46,910 bases of DNA, from positions 1 to 46,910 of the forward strand of contig NZ_VMQU01000027.1 in the NCBI RefSeq assembly GCF_007714205.1, in the 5' to 3' direction. Position 1 is the first letter of the stretch, and each line of letters starts with the position of its first letter. Origin of the DNA: Mycobacterium helveticum (GTDB lineage: Bacteria; Actinomycetota; Actinomycetes; Mycobacteriales; Mycobacteriaceae). The position numbers were made by a program, and so were the translations under genes. Below, in pieces: positions 25,353 to 33,944 of this stretch. The notes below the pieces were generated by a model. That model was not told the DNA's origin and did no database searches. It worked only from the letters and a program-made list of their open reading frames with translations.

Positions 25353-25760
25353 TCAAACAACCAGCAGGTCAGTACGGCCCTCAGCCCGCAGCAGCTCCTC
25401 GTACCGCGGGAAAAGCTTCTTGGCGACGGGAATAAGCTTCAGGATCTTTGGAACCGGCCCCTTGGCGCGGACCTGGCCTTTGGCCAGCGCGACAGCGAGA
25501 TTGAGGTTGCCCTGCCAAAACCGGTTGGCCATGTCAGAGGTCATGAACATCGCTACGGTAGGCTTGATGTCACAGTTCCCGGTGAACACCTTCTTATTAG
25601 GCATGTCGACCGTAACCTGGATATCCGGGTCAGAGCAGTTGAGCTGCAGCACAACACCGGATGCCGCTAGTTGATCGGCGATCGACTCATCGTCCACCGC
25701 CTCCTCGAAGATCCCGGCAATGTACTTCGTTGCCTCGACGCCGTCTTTGAAAACGCCCAT
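25353..25760 (-). CDS. SCP2-type sterol/lipid-carrier domain protein
   Basis: This 135-residue single-domain protein resembles sterol carrier protein 2 (SCP2). It has VVLQLNCSDPDIQVTVDM, then TGNCDIKPTVAMFMTSDMA, FWQGNLNLAVALAKGQVRA and KGPVPKILKL. The GxxxxxxALxxGxxxxxG pattern near the end is typical of SCP2 folds that hold a lipid or acyl chain. ATG 25760 is chosen because AGGAG precedes it; the frame is open further to 25856 without similarity. It is the last gene of a minus-strand set with a ferredoxin, another SCP2-like protein and a diiron protein, separated from the ferredoxin by 279 bp with no gene. It may present a lipid to the oxygenase. Confidence 0.75.
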   Translation of the reverse strand: MGVFKDGVEATKYIAGIFEEAVDDESIADQLAASGVVLQLNCSDPDIQVTVDMPNKKVFTGNCDIKPTVAMFMTSDMANRFWQGNLNLAVALAKGQVRAKGPVPKILKLIPVAKKLFPRYEELLRAEGRTDLLVV

Positions 25761-26039
25761 GACACAACTCCTAGTCATTTGATGGGGTGGTGATGGTCGG
25801 GACGCCGCGAGGTCTGACCGAAAAACCACGATGATGATGTCGTGATAGATCGGCAAAGCTGACGGCGACGCGGCGGGAGCTCATGCGGCAGCTGACATTG
25901 TGGGTCGAAGCCACAGCTATCGCCTGTCCGAATTTTGGCAGAGAGGTCAGAATCAACCTCCGCGCCAAGCGGCCGCGCGACACGTGGCCCCGGCCACCAA
26001 TCTGATGCCAATCCCTCAGCTCCTGGATCTTTTGATGTA

Positions 26040-26327
26040 TCAGCTATCTTTGCGCGCTGCCCAGTCGTATAGCTTTCCGATCTTCGTGTAGCCATTGTCC
26101 GGGACAAATGCCGCCTCGACCCGCCCGTCGTGAATACAATCGACGGGGCACAGCGGGACGCACTTCCCGCAGTCGATGCATTCATCGAGGTCGATGACGA
26201 ATCGGCCCAGGAAATCGTCGGCCTTCTTGGATATGGCATCGACCCGTCCCGGGCACGAGTGCTCACACGCTCCGCACCCGATGCACGTGTCATCGATGTA
26301 GAAATGGCCTCGCCGAGTGCCGCTCAT
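26040..26327 (-). CDS. 2[4Fe-4S] ferredoxin
   Basis: This 95-residue protein has two cluster motifs. The first is C15xxC18xxC21xxxC25P (CIGCGACEHSCPG). The second is C50xxC53xxC56xxxC60P (CIDCGKCVPLCPVDC), with 24 residues between them. The first motif ends SCPGRVDAI, where most bacterial ferredoxins have CPxxAI. The N-terminal GHFYIDDTCIGCG is typical of small soluble ferredoxins. It would carry electrons from a reductase to an oxygenase. Its place between SCP2-like genes and downstream of a diiron gene makes that diiron protein the obvious partner (inference). It starts at ATG 26327, 26 bp after the preceding gene ends, with GAAAGG just upstream. Confidence 0.92.
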   Translation of the reverse strand: MSGTRRGHFYIDDTCIGCGACEHSCPGRVDAISKKADDFLGRFVIDLDECIDCGKCVPLCPVDCIHDGRVEAAFVPDNGYTKIGKLYDWAARKDS

Positions 26328-26353
26328 GCTCTTTCCTTTTCTTCAGCGGCGAC

Positions 26354-26806
26354 TCACAGCCGAGCGCTCTTGTTGATGAAATGCTGCAAACTCTGGTTGT
26401 AGCGGAAAAACATGTCCTTGCCCAGAGGATCAGATGACCAGACCCGTATCGGCGTCGACGCCATGCTCAAGGCGTTGAGGGTGTGATCGAGGTCCGGTCG
26501 GCCGTCTCCGGCGCGGATGTTGTCCACCATGTCCAGCCACGAATCACGGTCGGTTTCGATGACGAAATCCATCGACTCCAACCCTGTGTCGCTGATCTCT
26601 TTGATCTCGCTCACCTCGAAGCCGTCGAACGTGAGCTGGACAATCAACGCAGACCCATCTGGGCCGCCATCGAAGATGTTGACGGCAAACCGGCAGTCGA
26701 CCTCGCCGAGTTTACGGAACTCGGCGAGGTCAGCCTTACTGACCTCCGCCAGCCTGGTGAACCACTCAACGGTAGGAAGATCTGCGCTCGTACTTACGCC
26801 GTCCAC
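26354..26806 (-). CDS. small conserved protein, probably SCP2-like
   Basis: This protein has 150 residues. The middle reads DCRFAVNIFDGGPDGSALIV, LTFDGFEVSEIKEI and DFVIETDRDSWLDMVDNI. The end has LDHTLNALSMASTPIRVWS and FRYNQSLQHFINKSA. The alternation of strands followed by DSWLDMVDNIRAGDG..DL resembles divergent SCP2/lipid-carrier domains, but the match is weak and I do not recognise a named family. Its start (ATG 26806) overlaps the end of the upstream diiron gene by 13 bp, and the ferredoxin follows 26 bp later. It is probably a partner or lipid-presenting subunit of that system. Confidence 0.6.
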   Translation of the reverse strand: MDGVSTSADLPTVEWFTRLAEVSKADLAEFRKLGEVDCRFAVNIFDGGPDGSALIVQLTFDGFEVSEIKEISDTGLESMDFVIETDRDSWLDMVDNIRAGDGRPDLDHTLNALSMASTPIRVWSSDPLGKDMFFRYNQSLQHFINKSARL

Positions 26807-27978
26807 GGCATCTCCAAGGGGATCGTCACCTTCTCGCGACGGTCAAACCCGGCCCGCTCACAGCGCTGCAGGTACTCCTCAATAATCGTCCCCCACAGGA
26901 ACGACACACCCTCCATACCTTCGTCGATCTTGTCCACTCCACCGCCCATAAGAACGGCCAGCGGTTCCAACAGCCCGGGACTGCTCAGTGCGGTGAGGAT
27001 GATCTGCTCGCCAAGATCGGCGAAGCGATGCATATCCGAAAGCGCCTTTTCCCGATCAGTCGAGCTGTCGAGGAAGTTCTTCAATTCCAGGGTCCCGTAC
27101 GACACGTGACGGGCCTCGTCCTGCATGCAGCGCCGGAAGATCTCCTTGTCGACATGCGTCTTGGACAGGTACTCCCCGGCCCGGAAAATCGTAAGGACAA
27201 GCCCTTCGCCCAGCACGTTCAGCAGGAACGTGCCCTGGGTGTGGCTCGGCGACTCGAGGATCGCCTTCAGTGCCCACTCCAGGGCCGGGCTGGCGTGCAA
27301 CAAGCCTCCCCCGCCGGCGAGGGCACGCTTTCGGAACACCTCCATGTGGCGGGCCTCGTCCATCATCTGCGTCACGAGGAAGTTCTTAACCTCGTAGAAA
27401 TCCGGTGAGGTGCGATACACCCACCGCGACGGAAAGTCACCGGCGACGAACTCAACCTCCGTCAAAGAGGTAGCCAGCTGGCACGCCGCCTTCTCCAGAT
27501 CCTCACTGGCGGGCTCCAGCTCGTTCCACGGAATATCGCTGGTGGAGTTCCACTGCCGTGCCTTGGCCTCCTCATACAGCGTCATGACGTTGTCCGCCCA
27601 GGCCTCCTTCTTGTCGAGGATGTCATAAGCGTCGATGGTCGGCATCTGGTCAACATAGGGCTCACGCACAGAGCCGCGCGGGGCGAAGTTGCGCCACGTC
27701 GTGTGCTCGGGCAGCGTGCCGTAGGCTGGCGGGCGGTTGATGTCGGTATAGGTCAACCCCCGCGAACTCGGGCGCGCGCGAACACCCCAATTGGCCTTGT
27801 CGGTGTTCATCCAGTGCAGCGAAAACGAGCCGCGCCCGAGCCGGTCGAGGTTCTCCTGCAACAACTCAGCCCAAATCGTGTTGTCCTCCCGAAACTTCTT
27901 CTCGTAAGCCGCCAACGCCTCGTCTTCGAGCGGAGTTTCACTGGGAAGCGCCTGCATCTGGGTCAGCATCTCGGTCAT
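26794..27978 (-). CDS. ferritin-like diiron protein, putative oxygenase
   Basis: This protein has 394 residues from ATG 27978, preceded by GAAGGA; a GTG 15 bp further out is possible. After an N-terminal region of about 130 residues comes a ferritin-like fold. Ligand candidates are E174 or E176 (LTEVEF), E208xxH211 (MMDEARHMEVF), E258 (VLGEGL) and E288xxH291 (MQDEARHVSYG). The pattern resembles R2-like and fatty-acid-oxidising diiron proteins, but the substrate cannot be told. Overlap with the SCP2-like gene and the nearby ferredoxin point to a multi-component oxygenase acting on a carried lipid. An IS21 element is inserted 86 bp upstream, so its original promoter may be cut off. TTAG-TGAC-CTAA (27995-28006) lies just before the start. 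Confidence 0.78.
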   Translation of the reverse strand: MTEMLTQMQALPSETPLEDEALAAYEKKFREDNTIWAELLQENLDRLGRGSFSLHWMNTDKANWGVRARPSSRGLTYTDINRPPAYGTLPEHTTWRNFAPRGSVREPYVDQMPTIDAYDILDKKEAWADNVMTLYEEAKARQWNSTSDIPWNELEPASEDLEKAACQLATSLTEVEFVAGDFPSRWVYRTSPDFYEVKNFLVTQMMDEARHMEVFRKRALAGGGGLLHASPALEWALKAILESPSHTQGTFLLNVLGEGLVLTIFRAGEYLSKTHVDKEIFRRCMQDEARHVSYGTLELKNFLDSSTDREKALSDMHRFADLGEQIILTALSSPGLLEPLAVLMGGGVDKIDEGMEGVSFLWGTIIEEYLQRCERAGFDRREKVTIPLEMPWTA

Positions 27979-28057
27979 GTGGTGATCCTTCACATTAGTG
28001 ACCTAATCCATTCGTAGCGCCAGCGTATGGCGCCGCTCACATCGCGTGTAAGGTCCG

Positions 28058-28063
28058 GCAGGG
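28058..28063. repeat. target-site duplication of the IS21 element, left copy (GCAGGG)
   Basis: GCAGGG here is repeated at 34742-34747, immediately outside the opposite end of the IS21 element. Confidence 0.75.
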
Positions 28064-28131
28064 TGTCAATGGCCAAGTAGAAGTCCCCGCTGGTGGCCAC
28101 GTGAAGTCCCCACCCCGTTGCGGGTGATTGG

Positions 28132-28935
28132 CTAACTCTTGTTGGCTCCTTTCTTGTGGTCGGCATGACGCATCCGGTAGGACTCGCCGGAGGTGATGAC
28201 GATGGTGGCGTGGTGCAGTAGCCGGTCGAGGATGCTGGCGGCGGTGGTGTGCTCAGGCAGGAATCGTCCCCACTGTTCGAAGGGCCAGTGCGAGGCGATG
28301 GCCAGCGAGCGGCGCTCGTAGCCGGCGGCGACGAGCCGGAACAACAGTTGGGTGCCGGTGTCATCGAGCGGGGCGAAGCCGATCTCGTCCAAGATGACGA
28401 GGTCCGCGCGCAGCAGTGTGTCGATAATCTTGCCGACGGTGTTGTCGGCCAGGCCGCGGTAGAGCACCTCGATCAGGTCGGCGGCGGTGAAGTAGCGGAC
28501 CTTGAAACCGGCGTGCACGGCGGCGTGTCCGCAGCCGATGAGCAGGTGACTTTTCCCGGTGCCGGGCGGACCGATGACCGCTAGATTCTGTTGGGCCCGA
28601 ATCCATTCCAGGCTCGATAGGTAGTCGAACGTGGCCTGGGTGACCGATGACCCGGTGACGTCGAAGCCGTCGAGGGACTTGGCGACGGGAAACGCGGCCG
28701 CCTTGAGGCGGTTAGCGGTATTGGACGCATCCCGGGCAGCGATCTCAGCCTCGACCAGGGTCCGCAGAATCTCCTCAGGGGTCCAGCGTTGCGTCTTGGC
28801 CACCTGCAGCACCTCGGCGGCATTACGACGCACCGTGGCCAGCTTCAGCCGACGCAGTGCGGCGTCGAGGTCGGCAGCCAATGGCGCCACCGAGGGCGGG
28901 TCCACCGGTTTGGCCGTGTTCGTGGTGGCGGTCAT
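28132..28935 (-). CDS. istB: IS21 transposition helper ATPase IstB
   Basis: This 267-residue AAA+ ATPase has Walker A GPPGTGKSHLLIGCG near residue 121 and Walker B LVILDEIGFAPLD near 180. IASHWPFEQWGRFLPE and LLHHATIVITSGESYRMR match IstB. IstB binds target DNA and activates the IstA transposase. The ATG overlaps the istA stop by 4 bases. It appears intact, but its partner IstA is split, so it could only act with an IstA supplied in trans. Confidence 0.92.
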   Translation of the reverse strand: MTATTNTAKPVDPPSVAPLAADLDAALRRLKLATVRRNAAEVLQVAKTQRWTPEEILRTLVEAEIAARDASNTANRLKAAAFPVAKSLDGFDVTGSSVTQATFDYLSSLEWIRAQQNLAVIGPPGTGKSHLLIGCGHAAVHAGFKVRYFTAADLIEVLYRGLADNTVGKIIDTLLRADLVILDEIGFAPLDDTGTQLLFRLVAAGYERRSLAIASHWPFEQWGRFLPEHTTAASILDRLLHHATIVITSGESYRMRHADHKKGANKS

Positions 28936-29810
28936 GATGCCGTCCCATCTGTCGACGTGCCGGCTATCTTGTAGGCGTCCAGAGATCGGGTCGGGGCGCT
29001 AGGCAGATCCAGGACCAACGCATCCCCGGCGGGCCGGGGTTGTGGGGTGCCGGTGCCGGCATCGAGGATGGAGCGCACGTCGGCGGCGCGGAACCGCCGA
29101 AACGCCACCGCCCGGCGCAGGGCGTCGACCAACGCCTGTTCACCGTGGGCGGCACCGAGCCCAAGCAGGGTGTCGATCTCGGATTTCAGTCGGGTGTTGC
29201 CGATCGCGGCGGCACCGACCAGGAACTGTTCGGCTTCGGGTCCAAGGGCGCAGAATTGTTTCTCTGCTTGGGTTTTCGGGCGTGGCCCGCGTGAGGGTGC
29301 TGGGCGGGGTCCGTCGTAATGGTCATCGAGGATCGAGACTTCACCCGGGCCGACCAACTCGTGCTCGGCCACGATGACCCCGGTCGCCGGTTCCAGCAGG
29401 ATCAGAGCGCCGTGATCAACCACGGCCGCCACCGTGGCCCCGACGAGCCGCTGGGGCACCGAGTAGCGGGCCGAGCCGTAGCGGATGCACGACAGGCTGT
29501 CGACCTTGCGGCGCACCGACCCAGCCCCGATCTCGAGCCGCAACGACGGCAGAGCCTTGAGAACGGTGCGCTCCTCAACGAGTCGCTCATCAGGCACCGC
29601 GCAGATCTCCGAGTGCACCGCGGCGTTGACCTCGGCGCACCAGGCCGCGGCGTGGTCGTTGAGGGCTCGTAGATCGACCGGCTCCCCGGCGATGGCGGCT
29701 TCAGTCAGCAGCGGGACAGCCAGGTCGTCTTGGGCGTAGCCGCACAGGTTCTCCACGATCCCCTTCGATTGCGGATCCGCGCCATGGCAGAAGTCCGGGA
29801 CGAACCGGTA
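28932..29810 (-). pseudogene. istA: IS21 transposase istA, C-terminal part
   Basis: From the junction at 29810 the minus strand reads YRFVPDFCHGADPQSKGIVE then NLCGYAQDDLAVPLL. It includes the final catalytic glutamate (GIVEN) of the DDE domain. The rest is the IstA C-terminal domain (YSVPQRLVGATVAAVVDHGA) through to the stop that overlaps istB. The N-terminal part is at 33945-34571. Joining ...FASHY to RFVPDF restores a continuous IstA frame, so the gene was intact before the insertion. Confidence 0.88.
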
Positions 29811-29896
29811 TTCTCTGAACTCAACGGCCCGTCAGGATTGTCTGAATTTTTCTGTGCGCCTTAGCTATTAACCTCACAGGCAGCCACCGGCCAGCA

Positions 29897-30184
29897 TCAC
29901 ACCAGCTGGACGTTGATGAGTTCGGTCCTTGCGATAGCACGGTCGCGCTCGGACGCCAGCGCCGTTCGGCGCGAGTCTGCCATGTAGGCGTCAAACGCCT
30001 CAGCGGAGGGGAACTCGAATAACTGAATTTCCAGTGGGCGACCTTCGGCGCCGTCGCTCCGCGCGCGTTGCAGGACCTTGCCGCCGTGGTCGGCGACAAG
30101 GCAGAGGACTGTATCTTCGTAGGCGACCAGCGAGTCCTCGGTCCCGGGATGGGCCCACAACAGGACATAGAACGTCAGACTCAC
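29897..30184 (-). CDS. DUF1330-like dimeric alpha/beta-barrel protein
   Basis: This 95-residue protein begins MSLTFYVLLWAHPGTEDSL and contains YEDTVLCLVADHGGKVLQRA, then PLEIQLFEFPSAEAFDAYM. The pattern (strand, YE..V, long helix, G.vl.R......p..i...eFPs.eaa..w) is that of DUF1330 and related dimeric ferredoxin-like barrels. Its GTG start overlaps the stop of the large recombinase (GTGA), so it is translated with it. It lies within the mobile element, in the third position that tnpC has in Tn554. Its role is unknown: a small-molecule-binding accessory or passenger are both possible. It is unlike TnpC, which makes the set unusual. Confidence 0.75.
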   Translation of the reverse strand: MSLTFYVLLWAHPGTEDSLVAYEDTVLCLVADHGGKVLQRARSDGAEGRPLEIQLFEFPSAEAFDAYMADSRRTALASERDRAIARTELINVQLV

Positions 30185-32646
30185 GGAGCTGTCTCCTTAC
30201 GCTTGGGTGTTTTCGTTGGGAGGGTAGGTGTTCCGAGTTCCACGGGTGCCTGTTCGCGGCTGCGCCGGTCGACTTGGGCGAGCTTGTCTTCAGCGCCGGC
30301 GAGGCTGACTTGGAGTCCTTCGACCTCGCCGAGCCAGCCTTCGCGTTCGGCTTCGGCGATGCGAGCGAGCAGGTTGTCGCGGATCTCGAGCAGACGGTGC
30401 CGTTGGGTCGGGTCAGGCCAGAGCAGCGGGCATCTGACACAAGCGTGCTCGTGAACACAACTGCTGGCGAAGGCGCGTCCGCAGGTGCCAATGGAGACTT
30501 TGCGGCGTTCGAAGTGGCCCAGGAATTCCTGCCATTCCTCATCGGTGGGGGCGCGGTATTCGTCGGTGGGCCGCAGGTCGCGGCGGCGGGCGAGGAATGC
30601 CAGATGTGATTGGATGGCCTCGTCGGGATAGACGGCCTTATAGCCCATGGTGACGTTGATGTCGCGGTGCCCGGCGATGACCTGGGCGATGTGAGGCGGC
30701 AGCCCGTTGAGGACGGCGTCGGTGATGAAAAGCCTTCGGAAGTCGTGGGGCGTAAATCGCAGCGGTTGCCCTGTTGCTGGCTCGGTGAGTCCTGTGGCGG
30801 CGATGGCGTCATCGAGCATGGAGCGGATCGCCGAGGCGCTAATGGCGCGAGGCTCGCAGCCTCTGCGACGCTGAAACAGCAACGGTAGTGGTGGCAGCCA
30901 GATGCGTTCGTGGTGGTCATAGGCGGCGACAAGCGGAATCGCGCCGCTGGTGTCGCGGACGCGACAGATGACCGCGCTGAGAACCTCGGCGAGTTCGGGG
31001 CTGACCACCAGGAGCCGTTCGGCATCGATTTTCGACGGTGCGATTTGCAGCAACGGCACGAGTTCGCCGGTAGTGGGCAGCCGGTATTGAACCAGGCTGT
31101 GGTGTGAGAGCTCGGTGAGCTCTTCGATGCGGATGCCGGTCGCGCGCAACACCTCAATTGCGGCGTAGGCCCAAAAGGCCTGCTCTTCCTGCTTGACTAG
31201 ATCATGGCGGGCGCCGGTGCCCACGTCTTGGGCCCAGACCTTGACCGCTGCCGCGCGGGGCGAGTCGATGCGCAGTAGGGTCCGGCCGGCCGCGGTGAAG
31301 GTCTGCCCGATCGGGGTGCTGCGAGCTGCATCGAGTACCTGGGCGGCGTCGCGGCGCTGCTGGTCGGCGGTGCGGCGCAGTGTCGGCAGCACCGGCAGCC
31401 GTTCACGGGTGCGTGCGTCCATGCGGGACTTGCGTTGCCGCTTGTCTTTTCGCCGATTGATCTCTTCACTCCCGACCGGGCAGGGCGCCACCCAGGCGGC
31501 CCAGCGGGCGGGGTCTTCGACGGCCCAGTGAGCGAGGTCGAGATAGAAGCCCCGCACCGGGGTGAGGCATTCACGGTAGTTGATCCGCGGCACCTGGGTC
31601 TGAGTCGCGCTGCCGTCGGATGCTCGGATGGTCTTGGGAACCGTGCGTAGCCGCTGTTTCCATGCCTCGGCGACCTCGGGCGGCAAGTGCAGGCTGTCGA
31701 TGCCGGGGTGGTGACGTTCCAGGTCTGCCCAGAACAGGCCGCCGAGGAAATTGGCGAGGCTGTTCAAGCTGGTGTAGTCCAGGGCGGGCTGGCGTTCCTT
31801 GAGGTAGTCCACGAGCAGATTGCGGATGGGACGGCAGACCAGCCCGTACCGGTCGATCAACTGCTCAGGTGTGCGTTGCCCGACCGTGCGCAACTCCCGC
31901 AGAGTCGCCGGCGCATCGGCGCCGAAGACACCCATCGTGCGCAATACCCGGTAGAACAAATGCGTGGCGCCAGGAGCGGTGCTGAGCGTCACGGCCTCAG
32001 CGTCGAGCAGTTCGAGCATGTCGCCGATGGTGATGTCGGCAATGGCGCCGCCCTTGGCCGCCAGGATCAGCGACGCTCGGTAGGTCGTGCGGGTCACCGC
32101 GGCTGATGACACGTCCGGGTCGCCCGAACATAGTGCTTGCAGGCGTGTGAACCCGGCGGCATCGCGGCAGCGCGCCATAATGTTGGTCAGGATGCCGCGC
32201 CGGAAATGCGCTGCGGCAAGCCAACTCAACGAGGGTCGGATGAGATCGGCGCCGAAGGCGGTGAACAACGCCCGGAAGAACCAGTCATGTGCCCACGACT
32301 GGTCATGGCCACGCGCGGTCAGCCATCCCACGGGGATGTGCCGCCAGCGCCGTCCGTCGGCGTCCGCGCCGCTGGCCAGCCACCGGTCCTGCCAGGTACC
32401 TCCCGGCTGGTCCAGCAGCCAGTCCAACATCAAGCCGACTGCGACGTCGTAGGCGCCGGGGTGACGGCGGTGACGTTTGGGCGGCGCGAACGGCGGCTGA
32501 GTCAACAATGAGTCGATGCTCTGGCGGTCCTGCCGGGTCCGCGGCCATTCTGCACCGGGCGACCGGGCAGACGCGATCATCGCCACTGGCGCATCGACCG
32601 GCAGCGCCGCTGCGACAGCGGGCTGCTCGATGCTGGTCACCGTCAT
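30181..32646 (-). CDS. large tyrosine recombinase, TnpB-like
   Basis: This 821-residue protein has a tyrosine-recombinase catalytic domain in its C-terminal half. It contains ATGIRIEELTELSHHSL (first arginine), FTPHDFRRLFITDAVLNG (HxxR) and VIAGHRDINVTMGYKAVYP (GH, then the tyrosine). Upstream are about 500 residues of poorly conserved DNA-binding and adaptor sequence. After the catalytic domain is a cysteine/histidine cluster (GTCGRAFASSCVHEHACVRC) that could bind zinc, then a coiled-coil-like tail. TnpB of Tn554 is shorter but similarly arranged. The ATG overlaps the stop of the TnpA-like gene by 4 bases. It should act with that protein in strand exchange. On this strand a shorter frame at 30000-31157 is a shadow. 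Confidence 0.88.
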   Translation of the reverse strand: MTVTSIEQPAVAAALPVDAPVAMIASARSPGAEWPRTRQDRQSIDSLLTQPPFAPPKRHRRHPGAYDVAVGLMLDWLLDQPGGTWQDRWLASGADADGRRWRHIPVGWLTARGHDQSWAHDWFFRALFTAFGADLIRPSLSWLAAAHFRRGILTNIMARCRDAAGFTRLQALCSGDPDVSSAAVTRTTYRASLILAAKGGAIADITIGDMLELLDAEAVTLSTAPGATHLFYRVLRTMGVFGADAPATLRELRTVGQRTPEQLIDRYGLVCRPIRNLLVDYLKERQPALDYTSLNSLANFLGGLFWADLERHHPGIDSLHLPPEVAEAWKQRLRTVPKTIRASDGSATQTQVPRINYRECLTPVRGFYLDLAHWAVEDPARWAAWVAPCPVGSEEINRRKDKRQRKSRMDARTRERLPVLPTLRRTADQQRRDAAQVLDAARSTPIGQTFTAAGRTLLRIDSPRAAAVKVWAQDVGTGARHDLVKQEEQAFWAYAAIEVLRATGIRIEELTELSHHSLVQYRLPTTGELVPLLQIAPSKIDAERLLVVSPELAEVLSAVICRVRDTSGAIPLVAAYDHHERIWLPPLPLLFQRRRGCEPRAISASAIRSMLDDAIAATGLTEPATGQPLRFTPHDFRRLFITDAVLNGLPPHIAQVIAGHRDINVTMGYKAVYPDEAIQSHLAFLARRRDLRPTDEYRAPTDEEWQEFLGHFERRKVSIGTCGRAFASSCVHEHACVRCPLLWPDPTQRHRLLEIRDNLLARIAEAEREGWLGEVEGLQVSLAGAEDKLAQVDRRSREQAPVELGTPTLPTKTPKRKETAP

Positions 32647-33866
32647 CGCGATTCACCGCCGAACAGCACCCGCAGTGTCTCAGGGCGGTAGCCAGGTGCC
32701 GGCGGTGCTTGCACTCGCTCGGCGGCCTTTTTCGTCTGCTGGGCATGATGGGCGAGGATTCTGCGGATTACGTCCTGCTTGCGCGGGGTCAGGTAAATCT
32801 GCGTGGTGGTCAGCAACGCATGACCCAGCACGAACTGAACATCGGTCAACGGAAGATCAGGGTCCTCGGCCATCCGATACGCCGCGGTATGCCGCAAGGC
32901 ATGGAGTGTCGCGGTGCTTCCGGCGCCTTGCCCGGCCCGTTCGAACATCCGATGCACCGCATGATAGGTCAACGGCCGCAACGGAGTTCGGGACGTCCAC
33001 CACAACGGCTGATGCCGACCCTGCGGAACACGGCCCTTCATCTCGACCTGATAAAGCCGCAACCACACGAAGGCATCCGAAGAAGCCGGCAGTTCCTGGA
33101 TCGCCCGAGACCCCTTGCGAGTCAACGCAATCACGCCCCTGCCCGGGTCGACACCACCCTGAGTAGCCGAGAGCAGCTCCGAGGCCCTTGCCCCGGTGGA
33201 GACGTAGAACGCCACCAACGCCCGATCGCGCTGCGACGGCAGCCGCGCAAAGATCTCGTTGAACTCCTCGTCGGGGATGCTGCGAGGAATCCGCGACGGC
33301 GTCGACGGCCGATACAAGCCCTTGCGCTCATTACGGTGTGGTTCCATCGGATTGTGATGCGCGTGGGCCCGGCGCCCTCGCCGCGCCCGGTCCAGCGGAA
33401 AAGGGTTGACCAGCGGCCCCGTGCCGGCATCCAGATGGAAGTCGTAGAAGGACCGCAACACCGTTTCGCTATGCGCACGCACCGACGCCGAGTAGGACTC
33501 CTTGCGCTGCTTCGTCTTCGGAACGACCGTTGGTCGTCGCCAGTGCGGACGAGCTGGCTTGCCGGCCACCAGCATCCAGCGCGAAAAGTCGCGGGCCTCG
33601 ACCCGAGTCGCCCGCTGCCACGGAACCTCGATCGCCCACAAAAACCGGAACCATCGCAGCAGATCCATCCCGTAAGACCGGATCGTCGCCTCCGATCTCC
33701 CCGCGGCCTGCAGATCACGGAAGAACGCCGACACCCCATCCACGACGGCACCGGTCGGGTCGACCAACCGGAACGGCTCCCACGAATCATTGGTCTGCAC
33801 CAACGAGCCGAGCACCGGCACCGACAGGACCGCGATGTCGCGCTCTTGCTCCCCATCAACAGACAC
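32643..33866 (-). CDS. tyrosine recombinase, TnpA-like
   Basis: This 407-residue protein has an N-terminal SAM-like DNA-binding domain (FFRDLQAAGRSEATIRSYG, then LLRWFRFLW). The catalytic domain has VSTGARASELLSATQGGV (arginine), ALTRKGS (lysine), HALRHTAAYRMAE (HxxR) and FVLGHALLTTTQIYLTPR (GH and tyrosine). All catalytic residues are visible. It is the first gene of the element's operon, starting 78 bp inside the right end. An inverted repeat CGCCTA/TAGGCG (33902-33907 and 33916-33921) in that interval may be a recombinase-binding site. Its length is close to Tn554 TnpA (361 residues). The long plus-strand frame opposite it is a shadow. Confidence 0.9.
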   Translation of the reverse strand: MSVDGEQERDIAVLSVPVLGSLVQTNDSWEPFRLVDPTGAVVDGVSAFFRDLQAAGRSEATIRSYGMDLLRWFRFLWAIEVPWQRATRVEARDFSRWMLVAGKPARPHWRRPTVVPKTKQRKESYSASVRAHSETVLRSFYDFHLDAGTGPLVNPFPLDRARRGRRAHAHHNPMEPHRNERKGLYRPSTPSRIPRSIPDEEFNEIFARLPSQRDRALVAFYVSTGARASELLSATQGGVDPGRGVIALTRKGSRAIQELPASSDAFVWLRLYQVEMKGRVPQGRHQPLWWTSRTPLRPLTYHAVHRMFERAGQGAGSTATLHALRHTAAYRMAEDPDLPLTDVQFVLGHALLTTTQIYLTPRKQDVIRRILAHHAQQTKKAAERVQAPPAPGYRPETLRVLFGGESR

Positions 33867-33944
33867 GGGCCCAGACGTTAACCCACAACACCGAAAAAGA
33901 GCGCCTACCAGCGGCTAGGCGTGTCGTAGTTCAGTCAACGGGTA

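Larger units (their letters stand above)
29811..33944 (-). mobile_element. 4.1-kb element with two tyrosine recombinases, inserted in istA
   Basis: The segment exactly separates the two halves of istA. GGTA occurs at both junctions (29807-29810 and 33941-33944), which looks like a crossover core. Near the ends, CTGAACT (left, 29815-29821) is mirrored by AGTTCAG (right, 33928-33934), and TCAACGG occurs as a direct repeat (29821-29827 and 33935-33941). Three genes overlap start-to-stop on the minus strand: a TnpA-like recombinase, a large TnpB-like recombinase and a DUF1330-like protein. The architecture recalls Tn554 (tnpA-tnpB-tnpC), but the third gene is different and no resistance cargo is present. 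The element appears intact. Confidence 0.8.

Noticed and set aside
27995..28006. TTAG-TGAC-CTAA as an iron-regulator (IdeR) box
   Set aside because: It resembles only the outer ends of the 19-bp IdeR consensus and lacks the central part.
32289..33881. 530-codon plus-strand open frame
   Set aside because: Antisense to the TnpA-like recombinase and the start of the larger one. It is full of R/P/H-rich sequence and has no homology.
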